DNA of 64,000 nucleotides from Peltaster fructicola (taxonomy: Eukaryota > Ascomycota > Dothideomycetes). A program made the position numbers and the translations under genes. Where the stretch lies: NCBI GenBank assembly GCA_001592805.2, contig CP051139.1, positions 2,294,001 through 2,358,000 of the forward strand, in the 5' to 3' direction. A model generated the notes under the pieces. It saw only the letters and a program-made list of their open reading frames with translations, was not told where the DNA came from and made no database searches. Every line of letters starts with the position of its first letter. Position 1 is the first letter of the stretch. Below, one piece after another: positions 42,299 to 53,493 of this stretch.

Positions 42299-45267
42299 TC
42301 AACGACCGTGTTCGCCTCCGTTCCACTCATAAGGGCCCGGACGGCCTGTGTAGGCTGGCGGTCCCCAAGTGTGATCTCCATTCCCACTCCAGGTATGGTC
42401 TCCGTAGCCACCCCAGCTGTATCCTCCAGGACCTCCATACCCTTGAGTTGTAGATGTTGCAGACGTCACAGACTGCTGTGGTTGGGAAGCACCACCTGCT
42501 ATAGACGTGGCTGACTTTTGTGGCTGAGAAGCACTGCCTACAACAGATGTCTTCAATGTGGTGCTTGGAGATGCTGGTGAGCTGCCCTTAGTGCTACCAG
42601 AGTTGCCGCCGGAAGAGCTAGCACCAACGTTGAGAGGAGCCTGAAGAGGCAGCTGGCGAGAGGATGAACCGACGTAGACTGTCTTTGCGTAGTTCGAGAT
42701 GATCCTGTTAATGTGTCAGCTCATGTTTGCATTCAAGCCTGCAACTGTGCTTACCAATCCTGAGAGACAGTGTCCCAGTTGCTCACATCACGTCGTGTGA
42801 TATCGAAGGAGTATGTCACAGTCTGTCCAACGTTGATGGTCTTGCGGTCGAAGCCTCGTAGGACACGAGGTGCATCGTTTGGCCCTCCAAGAGCCACGTA
42901 CAACTGTGCCACCTCATCACCTACTACCTTACCAGTGTTCGTGATGTCAACGGTGACAGTGAAGAGCACATCGTAAAGGTGGTCGTTACCGCCAGGAGCA
43001 TCAGCAGATCCCGCTGGGAGACGTGGCTGAGCAACACCACTTGAAGAGCCAGCTGGGAAGCTGTAGTTGCCGCCGTACGCAGGATCGCCACTCGATGCTT
43101 GCAGGTCAGTGCTGTTGATGTATGGGTAGATGTATGCGCTGACAGGAACGAAGCCGGCTGGGAGAACATAGTCAGCGGTGTTGTTGCTGATAGATCCATA
43201 AGTTGGTGCAGCTGGAGTCTGACCAGTGGTTGGAGTGTATGCATTTGTAGAGTGTGCCTGGACTTGCAAGTTGGCGTAGCTGAAGGTTGTGTAGGACAAG
43301 CCGAAGCCGAACTCGTAGATTGGAGTTTCGCCGCGCTTGTCAAAGCCACGGTAGTCGATGAAGATGCCTTCTGTGAAATCGTCCTGTGGTGCTTGGCTGC
43401 CCTCATTTGGCGTGTAGATGATATCGGTGCCGTAGGACTCGCGAGTCGCGCCCCATGTGAATGGAGTCTTGCCGCCAGGGTTGACCTTGCCGTATAGGAT
43501 ATCAGCGATTGCATTGCCGGACTCCTGGCCAGGAATACCCGCCCAGATGATGGCTGTGACGTTCGGGTTCTGGTACCACGGAGTCACAAGTACAGGTCCG
43601 ACAGTGTGCATGACAACAATCGTATTGCTGCACTGGCTGGTGACGTTGGCAATGAGATCATCTCCATTGTGCCAGAGAGTCAAGTTGTTGCGGTCGCCCT
43701 CGTTACCATCGACAGTAATGTAGCCTTCACCAGAGTCCGAGTTTGCAAAGACAATACAAGGACCATTGACCTGCTGGGCCTTTCTTGCAAGTGCATTAAT
43801 CTGTGCGTATGCATAGTCGTCCGTGACGTCCTCAACAGAGCTACCGAGACCGACTGCGACACCCTTGATGGCTTCGAGTGGTGTGATAAGGTATGGGAAG
43901 TTGGCTGTTCCAGAACCCCAGCCCATTGCCAAGGTACCGTTGTCACAGCCGCGATCGGAGCAGCCGTTCGGACCGTACTGGTTCTCACCAGCGTCAGAGC
44001 CGAAAATTGTTACTAACTGCTCTTTGCCAGTAAGAGGCAGTGAGCCATTGTTCTTCAACAAGACTGTGCCGGCTGCTGCTGCGGTACGGATGTGCTGGGC
44101 ATGGTCGTCTTGCACATTGATGTGGTAATTGACCTGAGTGTAGTCCTCGCTTGCGAAGAAGTGAGAGTAACCGAAGGTGTCTTCGGTCCACGAGGAGAAG
44201 GTTGGTGCGTTCTCGACCTGGTTACTCTCACGATCGACATAGTACCATGCTGCGAGAATGCGGACACACATATCGTCCAGTCGCCACTGCGGAACCGTGC
44301 CGTTGAGGACTGCGATAGTAAGGTTTGGTCCCCAGAACGAGGTGGCACTGTCGAAGCCGACGTCTCCAGGCATAGTCATGTCAAGGCCGGCAAGTGCACT
44401 GCTGACTCCAGAGTGCTGAGCTCCCCAATCTGACATGATAAAACCTTGGAAGCCAAGCTCATTCTTGAGGATGTAGTTCTGGAGGTAGGAGTTCTGGCAG
44501 GAATAGCTGTTGTTGACTTGGTTGTATGAGCACATGACCGAAGCTGTTCCAGCACGAACAGCGTCTGCGAAAGGCCACACGTAGAGCTCGTGGAGCGTAG
44601 TGTCGTCGATGTTAGAGCTGATGGCGTCGGCCAGTCCTGTACCACCTTGTCTGAAGTGCTCTTGCTCGTTACCGACGTAGTGCTTTGTGCAGGCCATCAC
44701 TCCTGCGGCCTGAATACCCTTGACGGTCTGAGCGACTGCGACGCCTGAGAGAAATGGGTCAGGCGAGAAGCCCTCCCAATTGCGACCACCTTCTGGACTG
44801 CGACCAATAGGTCCGACGACTGGCCCTAGCTGAACATCAACACCCTTTTCTCTGTGTTCGGCACCCATGTCGAGACCTCGCTGGTAGATGATGTCGCGAT
44901 CCCATGTAGCTGCGGCGTGTACTTGAGCAGGGAAGGCAGAGACATAGTCGGTCAAGCGAACGCCCAAAGGAGAGTCCTGCATACACAGTGCCTTGAAACC
45001 AAGTCGTGGTATAGCACCGTTGTTGCCGACACACTTCTCGCCCTCCCAGCCAACACCTGTGGTCAGGTTGACCTTCTCGAGTAGAGAGAGTTGCGAAACG
45101 AAGGCACGAGCTTGTGCGTAAGCTCCAGCCCAGTCGCCGAGTCCTTCTCCCCATGGCGAAGGATACTTTGGTGGCGAGGTCTGGAAAGGTTGAGCACCTG
45201 GATTACTGCTGTTCTGCGCGAGCACTAATGGCAGTGCTGCAAGAGCAGCGAAGTGAAGGACACCCAT
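42299..45267 (-). CDS. Secreted GH3 beta-glucosidase with Gly/Trp/Tyr-rich C-terminal tail
   Basis: Exons on the minus strand are 45267-42755 and 42704-42299, intron 50 bp, giving 972 residues. A signal peptide (MGVLHFAALAALPLVLA) precedes the GH3 catalytic region: GPVVGPIGRSPEGGRNWEGFSPDP, then KHYVGNEQEHFR, then GFIMSDWGAQHSG near residue 280, whose Asp is the nucleophile. The second alpha/beta domain (AAAGTVLLKNNGSLPL) and the FnIII-like domain (GDEVAQLYVALGGPNDAPRVLRGFDR) follow, ending at about 840. Beyond that, exon 2 adds about 135 residues: a Ser/Thr linker, then a Gly/Tyr/Trp-rich end with GDHTW twice. Ordinary fungal Bgl1 enzymes (about 860 residues) end with the FnIII domain. It releases glucose from cellobiose and other beta-glucosides. 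Confidence 0.95.
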
Positions 45268-46484
45268 GGCTGAAAGCTGCCAATGGCAGATGAGTACAAG
45301 GACTCGAGCTCAGCAAGAGGAATGATCAATGAATAACTGATGACGAGCTCTGCGAGTACGACGCGTAGAGGTGAACCTGAACGGAGGACAAGAATGCGAA
45401 AGAGAGAAAAAGGTTGTGAGGTCTTACATCGTGATATAGACTTTCCAAGTCAATCTGTCGGTTTGAGTTACAGCAGTGACGCTGGGTCTCTCCCCGCATC
45501 ACTGCCCTACGTACGGTTGTGTTCCTGAAGTCATGATCACGAAGTAAGGTGGGTCAATCTGTGGTATACCTCGCTAGAGGTAGAAGAGCTGGAAGGTTCA
45601 ATGACGATCGCCAAACGGGTAAGAGACTTTGGGTATGCCGATCGAATTGTCTTGTCTCATCGTGCAGTAGCTCGGCGCCATTCTCGAATCACAATGCCGC
45701 TCCTACTTCCGTACCAGTTCCGTTGTGAAAGTGACAACTGATGAAGATATTTATGCGTGGAGCCATGCGAAGGCGGAGTCGACTGAATCTAGCTTTGGAC
45801 ATGGACGTCCAGGTAGTTTAAGGAAGGTAACACTCTCCTCGGCGCCGTGAGATGCTATGCAAGGAGGTTTTTTCAATGCCTTTGTCACAGCGCGGTCAGG
45901 GAGAAGCTTCCTTCTGACTCGAATGCTTGGCTGTTGACGGATCGGACGAGAGTGTGAAGGTGAAGACTGGAGAAACCGATGCTGCGAGCGGTTCCACGAT
46001 TCTACAGAAGCGTTCGTCCACGATTCTTAGCGGCAGAAACGGTCTCCAGTGGTTACATTGCAGCAGGCTGCAGGGTTTGACCTGAAAAGAAGCCGTGGAC
46101 CGTCTTGACAAGTCACAAGGCCGTCACTAAAGCACTTGTGCCGATGAATTGCCGCAGCCACAAGCTCGATCAACGAGGAAATCTTTCTTGCAGCCAGAAG
46201 CAGTGTGCGCATCGTCACCGGGATCCTCGCTTAGAATCCAGACTGACAGAGTCTGCATGGAGATGCCTGTTCATTTAGACGAGAGAGCTCTGTCTCCGCA
46301 TAGGTACCATCTTGGTCTGATCTGTAGAGCAGCTGGAAGTGATGTGCAACGTCAATAGCAGCGAGAGTCGCCGTTAAAGAGCTAGAAACATCAGAGATAC
46401 GCGAGTCCATCACTGTACGCCGTACGCCGAAGCCCATGCCCATGGTGTGAGCTTCCCACTTGAGAATGGTGGCTCTGCCAATGA
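45268..46484. other. Upstream region of the beta-glucosidase gene, 1.2 kb
   Basis: No convincing gene on either strand. On the minus strand GCGGGG at 45492-45497 fits the CreA consensus (SYGGRG), which would suit glucose repression of a beta-glucosidase; one six-base match is weak evidence. The left part is the promoter; the right part contains the 3' end of the gene starting at 47102. Confidence 0.35.
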
Positions 46485-47102
46485 TCACTTGCTCGCTTCT
46501 TCATAACTGGGAGGCTCATCCGGGAACACAGTGCTTGCGAGTGAAGCAGCAGATCGATTACGCTCGGCGTCGACAACATGCGCTGAGCCGGACGCGGCAG
46601 CAGCGCCAGAGTTTGGTATGCCGTCAAGCATCTCATGCATCTTCGTCTCAACAGTCATCTTGAATATCTTGAAAGCTTCCACTTTGTCTTTGCCAGGGCG
46701 CTCTGACGCGACCTTGGCTGCAAGCACCCCATCTGGACCCGAGGCAACGACGGAGACGTACATCTGCGCGTTCTCTGTACCATCATCGACTGCAGCATCT
46801 TTCGTAGCTCGAGACCAGACCAATTTGAAGCGTTTGTCTCCTAACGGCGTCTGACCATTCGAGGACAGCAGTAGTCTTAAGGAATCTATCAGATGTCAGC
46901 AGATGACATCAATCTCCGACAAACCATTCGCTCCCTCACCGACGAACTGAGTGCGGTCACTGTAGCCTCCAGGAAAGACAGATGTGGCGTGCTTTTGCAG
47001 CTTCTCCCTCAGCGTGCTGCTGTCAGCAAGCTCCAGCCACATATGAGGTAGGACAGCATCGATCCGGGCATTTATCACGGGCACAGAGTTTTGTCCACCC
47101 AT
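46485..47102 (-). CDS. Small acidic protein of unknown family with a PPxY tail
   Basis: Exons on the minus strand are 47102-46940 and 46885-46485, with a 54-bp intron (GTGAGG to GATAG), giving 187 residues. The splice joins DRTQFV to DSLRLLLSSNGQTPLGDKRFKLVW. The protein appears folded in its first 150 residues (helical LREKLQKHATSVFPGGY, then VWSRATKD and AQMYVSVVASGPDGV strands) and has an Ala/Ser-rich end. The extreme C-terminus is DEPPSYEEASK, containing PPSY, the ligand for WW domains of Rsp5/Nedd4-type ubiquitin ligases. There is no signal peptide or membrane segment. I do not recognise a family. Confidence 0.7.
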
Positions 47103-47375
47103 ATTGAAGCAGTCGGGGTGATAGGAGATGATGGAGAGACCATGGTACAGGCAGCAGAATTGTGGATGACCTGCTTAGCACTACCGTCACGTGACAAGCG
47201 AACAGGCGACTTCAGCCTCGATATTCGTAGCTACAAGGCTGGTTTGCACTCGCCTTGAGGGCTTTCTATTATACTTTTGTCGTTCCAACGATCGCCCGTC
47301 ATGGTACGTATATCATCGCTCTCACACGATCTGCATTCGTGGCTATGCCATACTGGTTTCGTCTCGGCCTTGCCT

Positions 47376-48955
47376 TCATTCCGTTGGCTTATCCTGCCAG
47401 TCCCAGACCTTCTTCAAGAAAGCATACATGTTGACCTTCTTGGCATGCATCTCTTGTATCCATGGGTGCTCTAGCATCTTCCATGGAGTGGCACGGCGAG
47501 TGGCTTCCTTGTCGAGACTGAAAGACATGTTAGTACTGAGCATAAGCATTCGCAGTAAAGCACATACCAGCATTCAACAAAGTACTTGAAGTTCTCACTC
47601 CATTTGATGTTGTTCTCAGGCTCATCCTTCAGTCGGGGTATCTGCTGTCGTACAATGTAGGTCAAGAGATCGATCAAACCCGCACGAGGATTCATCTCTG
47701 TGCCATCTGCTGGGAAGGGAAAGCGGTGCTGTGCCACTTCGAGAAGTGTAACTCCAAGTGACCACACGTCAGATGTGATTGTGTAGCTCTGTCCAGTGAT
47801 TCGCTCCGGAGCCATGTAGTATGATGTGCCAATGAAGGTGGAAGCGTCGCCTTTAGTGCCGAACTCACCACTGACACCAAAATCGCAGAGCTTGACCTCG
47901 CCGCTTCTCGTCAACAGGATATTGCTTGGCTTAATGTCTCGGTGTATGATTCGGCGGCCATGCAGATAGACCAGACCGTTGAGCACTCCCTCGGCGACTC
48001 TGCCGAGCACTTTCTCGCCAGTTCGGCCACCAAGCTTCTTGACCTCGCGATAGATGGAATCGAGACTGCCACCTTCGCAAAACTCCATCGTGATACCAAT
48101 GGTGCCTTGTGTATCGTCCATGAAGGCTCCGTAATACAAACAGATGTGTTTCGATGCGCATGATTTGTTGAACGACAGCTCTCGGATGATCTGTTTCTTC
48201 ACATCTGGATTGGGATCTGTTGTGATGACCTACACACCATCAGCAAAACCGGACGATCGTGGGAGACTCCATACCTTTAATGCGAAGACTGTCTCTCCGC
48301 CTTTCAGTCGACATCTTGTGACAGCACCACCAGCGCCTTCACCAAGACTGCCGAGCTCTTCAATACGTCCTTCTTTCCGAGCAGCTCTCCAGCCAGCATC
48401 GTCCAAGTCTTCAACGTCCAAGGGTCTGCCTTTCTCCAATTCCAGCTTTTTCAAGTCTGCCACAATTCCTTGCATGCTTCCATCTCTCTCCATGCCTTGG
48501 GAAGCAGACGAAGATGCAGCACTTCCAGGCTCGTTCGGTGTCGATAGCATTCGAGCATAATCTGACATGGAAGAAGCTGTGGACACCGATCCGTTGAACT
48601 GCGAGCCTTGAGAGAAGCTGTTTGTCCTACTATTCGCACTCTCATCGCTGCTGGCTCCACTAGCAGACGGCATCTGCAATGGTGGGCCGATCTTTCTTTG
48701 TGCTCCTACGCTTGCTTGTGGTGCTTGTGAGCTGCCCATCGGCGTGGCTAAACTGAGCTTCGGCGGACCTGTCCTGCTTGGCATCTGTAGAGGAGGCAGA
48801 GCAAGACCTTCTGCTAGTGGTGGAGCTGCGATAGTGTTGACTGCCCGCTGTCCTGGCGCAGGAGGTATGGCAAGACCTAGCCGTGGTACTTTGGCTCCAG
48901 ATGTTCCACGGCTGCCAGGTATAGGTGGCCGCACGAGCGGCGCCGGCGACGCCAT
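47376..48955 (-). CDS. MKK1: MAP kinase kinase of the cell-wall integrity pathway (Mkk1/2 type)
   Basis: Exons on the minus strand are 48955-48275, 48229-47568 and 47517-47376, introns 45 and 50 bp, giving 494 residues. The N-terminus (1-170) is Pro/Ser-rich; PRLGLAIPP and PKLSLATP resemble MAPK docking sites. The kinase has a Gly loop [11 protein letters not shown], Lys in [23 protein letters not shown], and the activation loop [17 protein letters not shown] with the Ser/Thr phospho-acceptors. The text [33 protein letters not shown] is characteristic of Mkk1/2-type kinases, which link Bck1 to Slt2/MpkA. The ATG at 48955 is chosen because homologues begin MxSPAPLxRPPIPG; the frame is open further upstream, so an added 5' exon is possible. 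Confidence 0.92.
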
Positions 48956-50091
48956 GTCCGTCGTTGCTCGAGGCTCTGGGGGAGTGAGTTGATCAGCCAG
49001 GCTGGGCGAGAAGAGGTTGCTGGCCGTCGAAGAGGCGTATGACGCCTCCTGACAGCCTGGCGCGTGTATAAGATGTTCTGGTCGATGCTTTGCAAGATCG
49101 TTTCGAGGCACAGAAATGTACGTTTGTCCTCAGCTGTGCCGCAGCTTACTCGTGGCTGCTGTTCCAAAGACGAATTAACCTGACGAAAAGACACGTTCGT
49201 AATTCAGTGCGGTGTGTATCGTCCAATGCTGTCAATCCTCCGTTCCTGCTTGTCGGATTGTGCTTGTGGGAGTTTGTGTCTGTGCTGGAAGGACTTCGAG
49301 GTGTCGAGGATCGATTGCGGCGTGGAGTCTGCCGATCGGGCTGCTGCTATCCTCCAGGATGCTGGGCGCTCAGCATCCGGCGTTCGCTTGAGGAGATGTG
49401 CCAGACACTGGTAGGAGGGTTGAAGCTGACAGAGGCGTCAATTTTCAGGTCAGCATAGTACTACGAGTTGAAGAGGGCGCAGTGACAGCGGCTGATAGAG
49501 GTAGCGCTGCTTGACGCCAGCCCAATCGGTCATTCGTCATTCAGGTCAACGACTCTAGTGCTTCGTGTTGAAGTCTTCAAGCTCTATCTACCTTCCCGCC
49601 TTTAGACTGCACACCGGTTGTACATCGTGAGCAATATCCACTCAGGATTGGACAGCGGAGCCCTCGATGCCTCCATCTCATAAGGCAGAGAGCGACAGTG
49701 TGCCTAAAAGGCAACCACTCGCACACTGAGCATCCTGGTTCGCTAATCAAAAGTCAAAATTACAGGCGGTTACAGTTGAAGCTGCATTCTGAAACACATC
49801 GCGTTTGTCCAAGACATGCGACCCAGACGATCCTGAGGGCATCGAACCATTGATGTCATTCCACTTACTCTGGCCACCATGGATCCTTCTGCAAGGACAA
49901 TCGGTATGAAGCCGATTTTCGCCTCACAAGACGCAATGTCGTCCTTGCACTCGGAGATGAACACTTGCAACCAAGTCATGAATTGAGTCATGGCAGAGTG
50001 AATGCTTACATGTGATTTAAGATCATCAGAACACCGCCGCCGCAGACATACAGTTGGGCAGCAATAGCACTATCGTTTCCAAGGCGCACTC
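48956..50091. other. Intergenic region between the MAPKK and decarboxylase genes
   Basis: 1.14 kb holding the MAPKK promoter and the decarboxylase 3' end. Plus-strand frames up to 122 codons and a minus-strand 73-codon frame (49770-49991) have no domain and are not called. No repeat or RNA gene is seen. Confidence 0.4.
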
Positions 50092-51876
50092 TCAACGAGT
50101 CGATACACCAGGGACAGCAAAGCCACTATCTCGCATTTCATCAGCAAAGCGTGGTCCTCGCATAGTCAACTGCTTGGCAAGGCTCCACGGAATATCCAGT
50201 TTGTCCATCACAATCTCGATGACCTGCAGGCCGGTGGGTCTCCTTACACACTCCTTCCGCAGCACCACGTCCAGCTCAGAGCGTGTCTCGGCCTTGTGGA
50301 AGCTCAATTTGGCTTGACTGGCTGACATGCCAAAAAACTGCAGCATATGCGAATAGTCAAACGCCACAGTGTCGTTATAGCTGTTGTGTGCGCCGTGGAT
50401 GGCACGCTCGATGGTATAGCCAGCATTGTTGATGATGAAGACGATTGCACTTGCATTGTGCCTGATCATGTTTCCGACCTCCTGTACTGTCAATTGCAAA
50501 CTGCCGTCACCCGTGACAAGCACAGTTCTTGCGCGAATCCGACAGTCAGCAGCAGTCTGCTCGTTCGAAGCCACCTGCGCACCGAAGGCTGCAGGTGTTG
50601 CGTAGCCTATACTGCCCCAGTAGGCTTGGGTGATCCAGCGCACATGGGGCGGAAAGGTAGCATGAGGTAACCCAAAGGATGTGGTCCCAGTTTCGCCCAG
50701 AACGACATCCCCTGCCTCGAAGAAGCTCGCCAGTCGCGGCCATATCCAGGCTTGCGTAATGTGTTCGACCATCTCGCTTGCACCTTTAGCTGCGCGTAGA
50801 ACTGGAACATCAATGCCGAGCACCCTTGCAGGATCGATCTCAGCCGCTAATGACTTCAGCAGTGGTTTTATGGGCATCTTGGTGAACCATGCCCGACCCA
50901 GGACGACAGCTTCGTCATGATTGAGGTAGACTGTACACTCGTTACTCACCTTCCTCGTGAAGGCACCAGTATTGCCGTCCGAAGGCAGGTCTCCAAGCAC
51001 GACGATCATGTCGCAGGCATCAAAAGCCATCGCCACTCCTTCAGCAGAGATCGTCCCGTTGTACGTTCCAACGAAGCATGGATGGCTTTCGTCAACGATG
51101 CTTTTGCCCATGACCGACGTGAAGACAGGAATGTGAAGCTCGTCAAGCAGATCGTGCAGCTCAGGTATAGCATCATGCTGTCGAACGAGGGTGTCGACGA
51201 GCATGCCTGGTCGTTTGGCGTTGTAGATGGCATCAAGGATGGCATTGGTGGCCACTGCAAGTTCCGCTTCGTCATAGTCGACGTTCAGATTGAGAGGCAA
51301 GTCAAGCTTGTTTGCAGGAACCTGAACAGACACCATGTCCGTTGGCACGTACAGACATACCGGTTTCGACAGTACAAAGCACTCTCGTAGGACACGGTCC
51401 ACCTCTTGGCATGCAGTGTCCTCGCTGAGGAGAGTAGCTGCAGCACATCGGAAGCTCTCAGTCGCTTTAGAAAAGACCTGATGGTCGGGATTGGTACCAA
51501 CATTGTGATGAATCATCACACGGTCTTCCTGCATCTTTCTGCTGGTCTGTCCTATGATCTGGATGACTTTGACATGCTCAGCCATTGATCCGGCTAGACC
51601 GTTAATGGCAGACATCTCGCCGACGCCATGTGTGGTTACGAAGCATCCTGCTCCTCCCTTGGCTCTGGCGTAACCGTCTGTTGCATAGGCAGCATTCAGC
51701 TCATTGCTACTGCCAATCCAATCGAGACCATCGACATCGTAGATATGGTCCAGCAATTCTAGATTGAAGTCACCCGGCACGCCGAACACGCTGCCAATCC
51801 CACACTGGCGGATGCGTCTCCAGATGTAGAGACCTAGAGGTATCGTTGCTGCTCCATTGTGTTCAGCACCTTGCAT
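50092..51876 (-). CDS. Pyruvate-decarboxylase-like ThDP enzyme (2-oxo acid decarboxylase)
   Basis: A single exon, 594 residues from the ATG at 51876. ThDP-decarboxylase features are intact: GVPGDFNLELLD near 32 (catalytic Asp), SNELNAAYATDGYARAKG near 55 (Glu), the adjacent His pair in DRVMIHHNVG, and GDGSLQLTVQEVGNMIR near 455, which starts the Mg/ThDP motif, ending NNAGYTIERAIHG (Glu). Canonical fungal PDC has HHTLGxGDF where this has HHNVGTNPDHQVF, and THGVGEMSAINGLAGS where PDC has TFGVGELSAINGIAG. It could decarboxylate pyruvate or a bulkier keto acid such as phenyl- or indolepyruvate. The ATG at 51948 is rejected as start because it lies only 18 bp beyond the TATA box. Confidence 0.88.
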   Translation of the reverse strand: MQGAEHNGAATIPLGLYIWRRIRQCGIGSVFGVPGDFNLELLDHIYDVDGLDWIGSSNELNAAYATDGYARAKGGAGCFVTTHGVGEMSAINGLAGSMAEHVKVIQIIGQTSRKMQEDRVMIHHNVGTNPDHQVFSKATESFRCAAATLLSEDTACQEVDRVLRECFVLSKPVCLYVPTDMVSVQVPANKLDLPLNLNVDYDEAELAVATNAILDAIYNAKRPGMLVDTLVRQHDAIPELHDLLDELHIPVFTSVMGKSIVDESHPCFVGTYNGTISAEGVAMAFDACDMIVVLGDLPSDGNTGAFTRKVSNECTVYLNHDEAVVLGRAWFTKMPIKPLLKSLAAEIDPARVLGIDVPVLRAAKGASEMVEHITQAWIWPRLASFFEAGDVVLGETGTTSFGLPHATFPPHVRWITQAYWGSIGYATPAAFGAQVASNEQTAADCRIRARTVLVTGDGSLQLTVQEVGNMIRHNASAIVFIINNAGYTIERAIHGAHNSYNDTVAFDYSHMLQFFGMSASQAKLSFHKAETRSELDVVLRKECVRRPTGLQVIEIVMDKLDIPWSLAKQLTMRGPRFADEMRDSGFAVPGVSTR

Positions 51877-51965
51877 GCTCACGTGGCTTTGGTCGAGTAT
51901 CGAGGGTGTGATAGGATGACAATGGGATGACAATTGATGCAGAAACAAGAACGAAGTAGTGGAAA

Positions 51966-51973
51966 CTTATATA
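51966..51973 (-). promoter_or_regulatory. TATA box of the decarboxylase gene
   Basis: The minus strand reads TATATAAG, about 90 bp upstream of the ATG at 51876. The position argues against translation from the in-frame ATG at 51948. Confidence 0.6.
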
Positions 51974-52458
51974 CCTTGAGTGAGCAAACGTACCGGTCCG
52001 ATTTTACTTTGCAGCGATGAGCAGATACGTAATCGGGACATGAAGATTCGTTCATCTCGTATGGTGTGTTGGTGAAGAGTTTCCCTGCTAAGCCGACGAA
52101 GTCACGGCTATCACGGGCTTTGAGGACTGCCAACACTCTCGGCTTAAATGCAACAGCATAATCAAGTCCAAGATGTCGTTGGCAATTGTCCGGATAGGGC
52201 AGTTCGCTGAGAGCATCGCGTAGCCAGGGGTTGCATATCTCGAGTAGGGTGTGATGCTGTCAAGGCGAGTGGTCGAAGCTGCTTGTCCAGACCAAATGGC
52301 TTGAGGTTTGATCAACTTCGCCGGCTGCGTGTCTTGGGTACACCAGTTGTGCGGTAGCAAAGGTCATGCGATCTTGAGATCATAAATTAGTTTGAGCAAT
52401 TGACGATGGTCGTTGCAAGAAGAAGTCATCTTCGTTTGATGTCAAGTGAAGAACTTTT
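51974..52458. other. Divergent intergenic region, decarboxylase and coiled-coil gene
   Basis: About 485 bp between the decarboxylase TATA box and the coding-like region of the next gene. An upstream exon of that gene may lie near 52400 but no splice pair was convincing. Confidence 0.35.
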
Positions 52459-53142
52459 GTGGAGCAGCCAACTTCCTACACGATACCGACCTCACGCTTT
52501 GCGCGTGTAGCAGCAGGCATGGAGGGCGAAGATGCTGCACCGTACGCGACCTGCGTACCACACGAGATACCATACAACGGCGATTTTGAAGACAGTGTCA
52601 TGAGAACGATTCTTGATCCTAATGCGAAGCACGACGGTCTACGCATTTTAGAGGAGAGCAGTGAAGAGACGGCACAAGAAGGAATAACGTTACGCGCTGC
52701 AGACATCAAACAATCTGCCCTCCCAGGCATCAGCGAGAGTGAGCTGCCCTTGTCACTCACCGACGTACGTCGGAAGTACGCCAGCTCAGTGCCCGGAATC
52801 AAGCTCACACACCCTGGAGGCCTGTTGGAAGGCGGACCGGGACTCGACCCAGAAGAAGACTCCTTCGCGAAGGAATACCTAGCAAATGTCCGCACAGTCT
52901 CTAGCCAGCACGATCTCGACGTGATGATCCTCGATGAGGTTGAGTCCAACATACAGCTCCTCCAACAGCGCATGCAAGACAGACAGAGGGCGAAAGAGCA
53001 CAATGAGCAGATTGAAAAGGACATTAGGACACTGGTCGACCAACACAGCATGGAGCTGAAGATTCAAGAGCGCATGATGAACGAATCCAAGGCTAAGAAG
53101 GAAGCGCGTGAGAAGAAAAAAAGAGCTCGGGAAGGTGGTTAA
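52459..53142 (+). CDS. Coiled-coil protein of unknown function (5' end unresolved)
   Basis: The frame is open from 52459, but the first ATG is at 52519 (207 residues). The reading before it (PTSYTIPTSRFARVAAG) looks coding, so the true start probably lies on an upstream exon joined near 52468, after a GCAG acceptor. The first half is acidic with no known motif (NGDFEDSVMRTILDPNAKHDGLRILEESSEE, SLTDVRRKYASSVPG). The second half is a continuous charged coiled coil (ILDEVESNIQLLQQRMQDRQRAKEHNEQIEKD), ending in a Lys/Arg-rich helix KKEAREKKKRAREGG that may bind nucleic acid or act as a nuclear signal. No family is recognised. The decarboxylase gene lies on the other side of a shared promoter region. 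Confidence 0.6.
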   Translation: MEQPTSYTIPTSRFARVAAGMEGEDAAPYATCVPHEIPYNGDFEDSVMRTILDPNAKHDGLRILEESSEETAQEGITLRAADIKQSALPGISESELPLSLTDVRRKYASSVPGIKLTHPGGLLEGGPGLDPEEDSFAKEYLANVRTVSSQHDLDVMILDEVESNIQLLQQRMQDRQRAKEHNEQIEKDIRTLVDQHSMELKIQERMMNESKAKKEAREKKKRAREGG

Positions 53143-53493
53143 TTGCCGAGACGAACATCCTTCTCGTCACTTGATACAAGCGTCCTATCGATATATCAGG
53201 ATTGTCCAACAAAGCTGGTTTGTCCTCTCCAGCAAGCAACGTGCTACGATCGTGGTCACCGTGGCCATGGGTGGCATGTTTTGTTCAACCACAGAGCGCA
53301 TGATGCAGTTCATGCGCATCTGATGATCACTGTCACTGCTGCTATACGAAAAAAGTGTCTATAAAGAGTCTCCGAACCATCTGCTGCCCTCACCATCCTT
53401 CACAATCGAATCACCAATACTACCTATTCGAAGCAGCAATCATAAATTCTGCAACAACACTCGTTTGAAGCACGACTCATAACTTCATCAACA
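53143..53493. other. Intergenic region with a TATA element
   Basis: 351 bp. CTATAAAGAG at about 53358-53367 is a plausible TATA box for the 98-residue gene that starts at 53494, followed by a pyrimidine- and A-rich leader. Confidence 0.4.

Noticed and set aside
49770-49991. 73-codon minus-strand frame upstream of the MAPKK gene
   Set aside because: No recognisable motif and no sign of splicing to a longer gene.
51948-51948. Upstream in-frame ATG of the decarboxylase gene
   Set aside because: Only 18 bp after the TATA box, so probably upstream of the transcription start.
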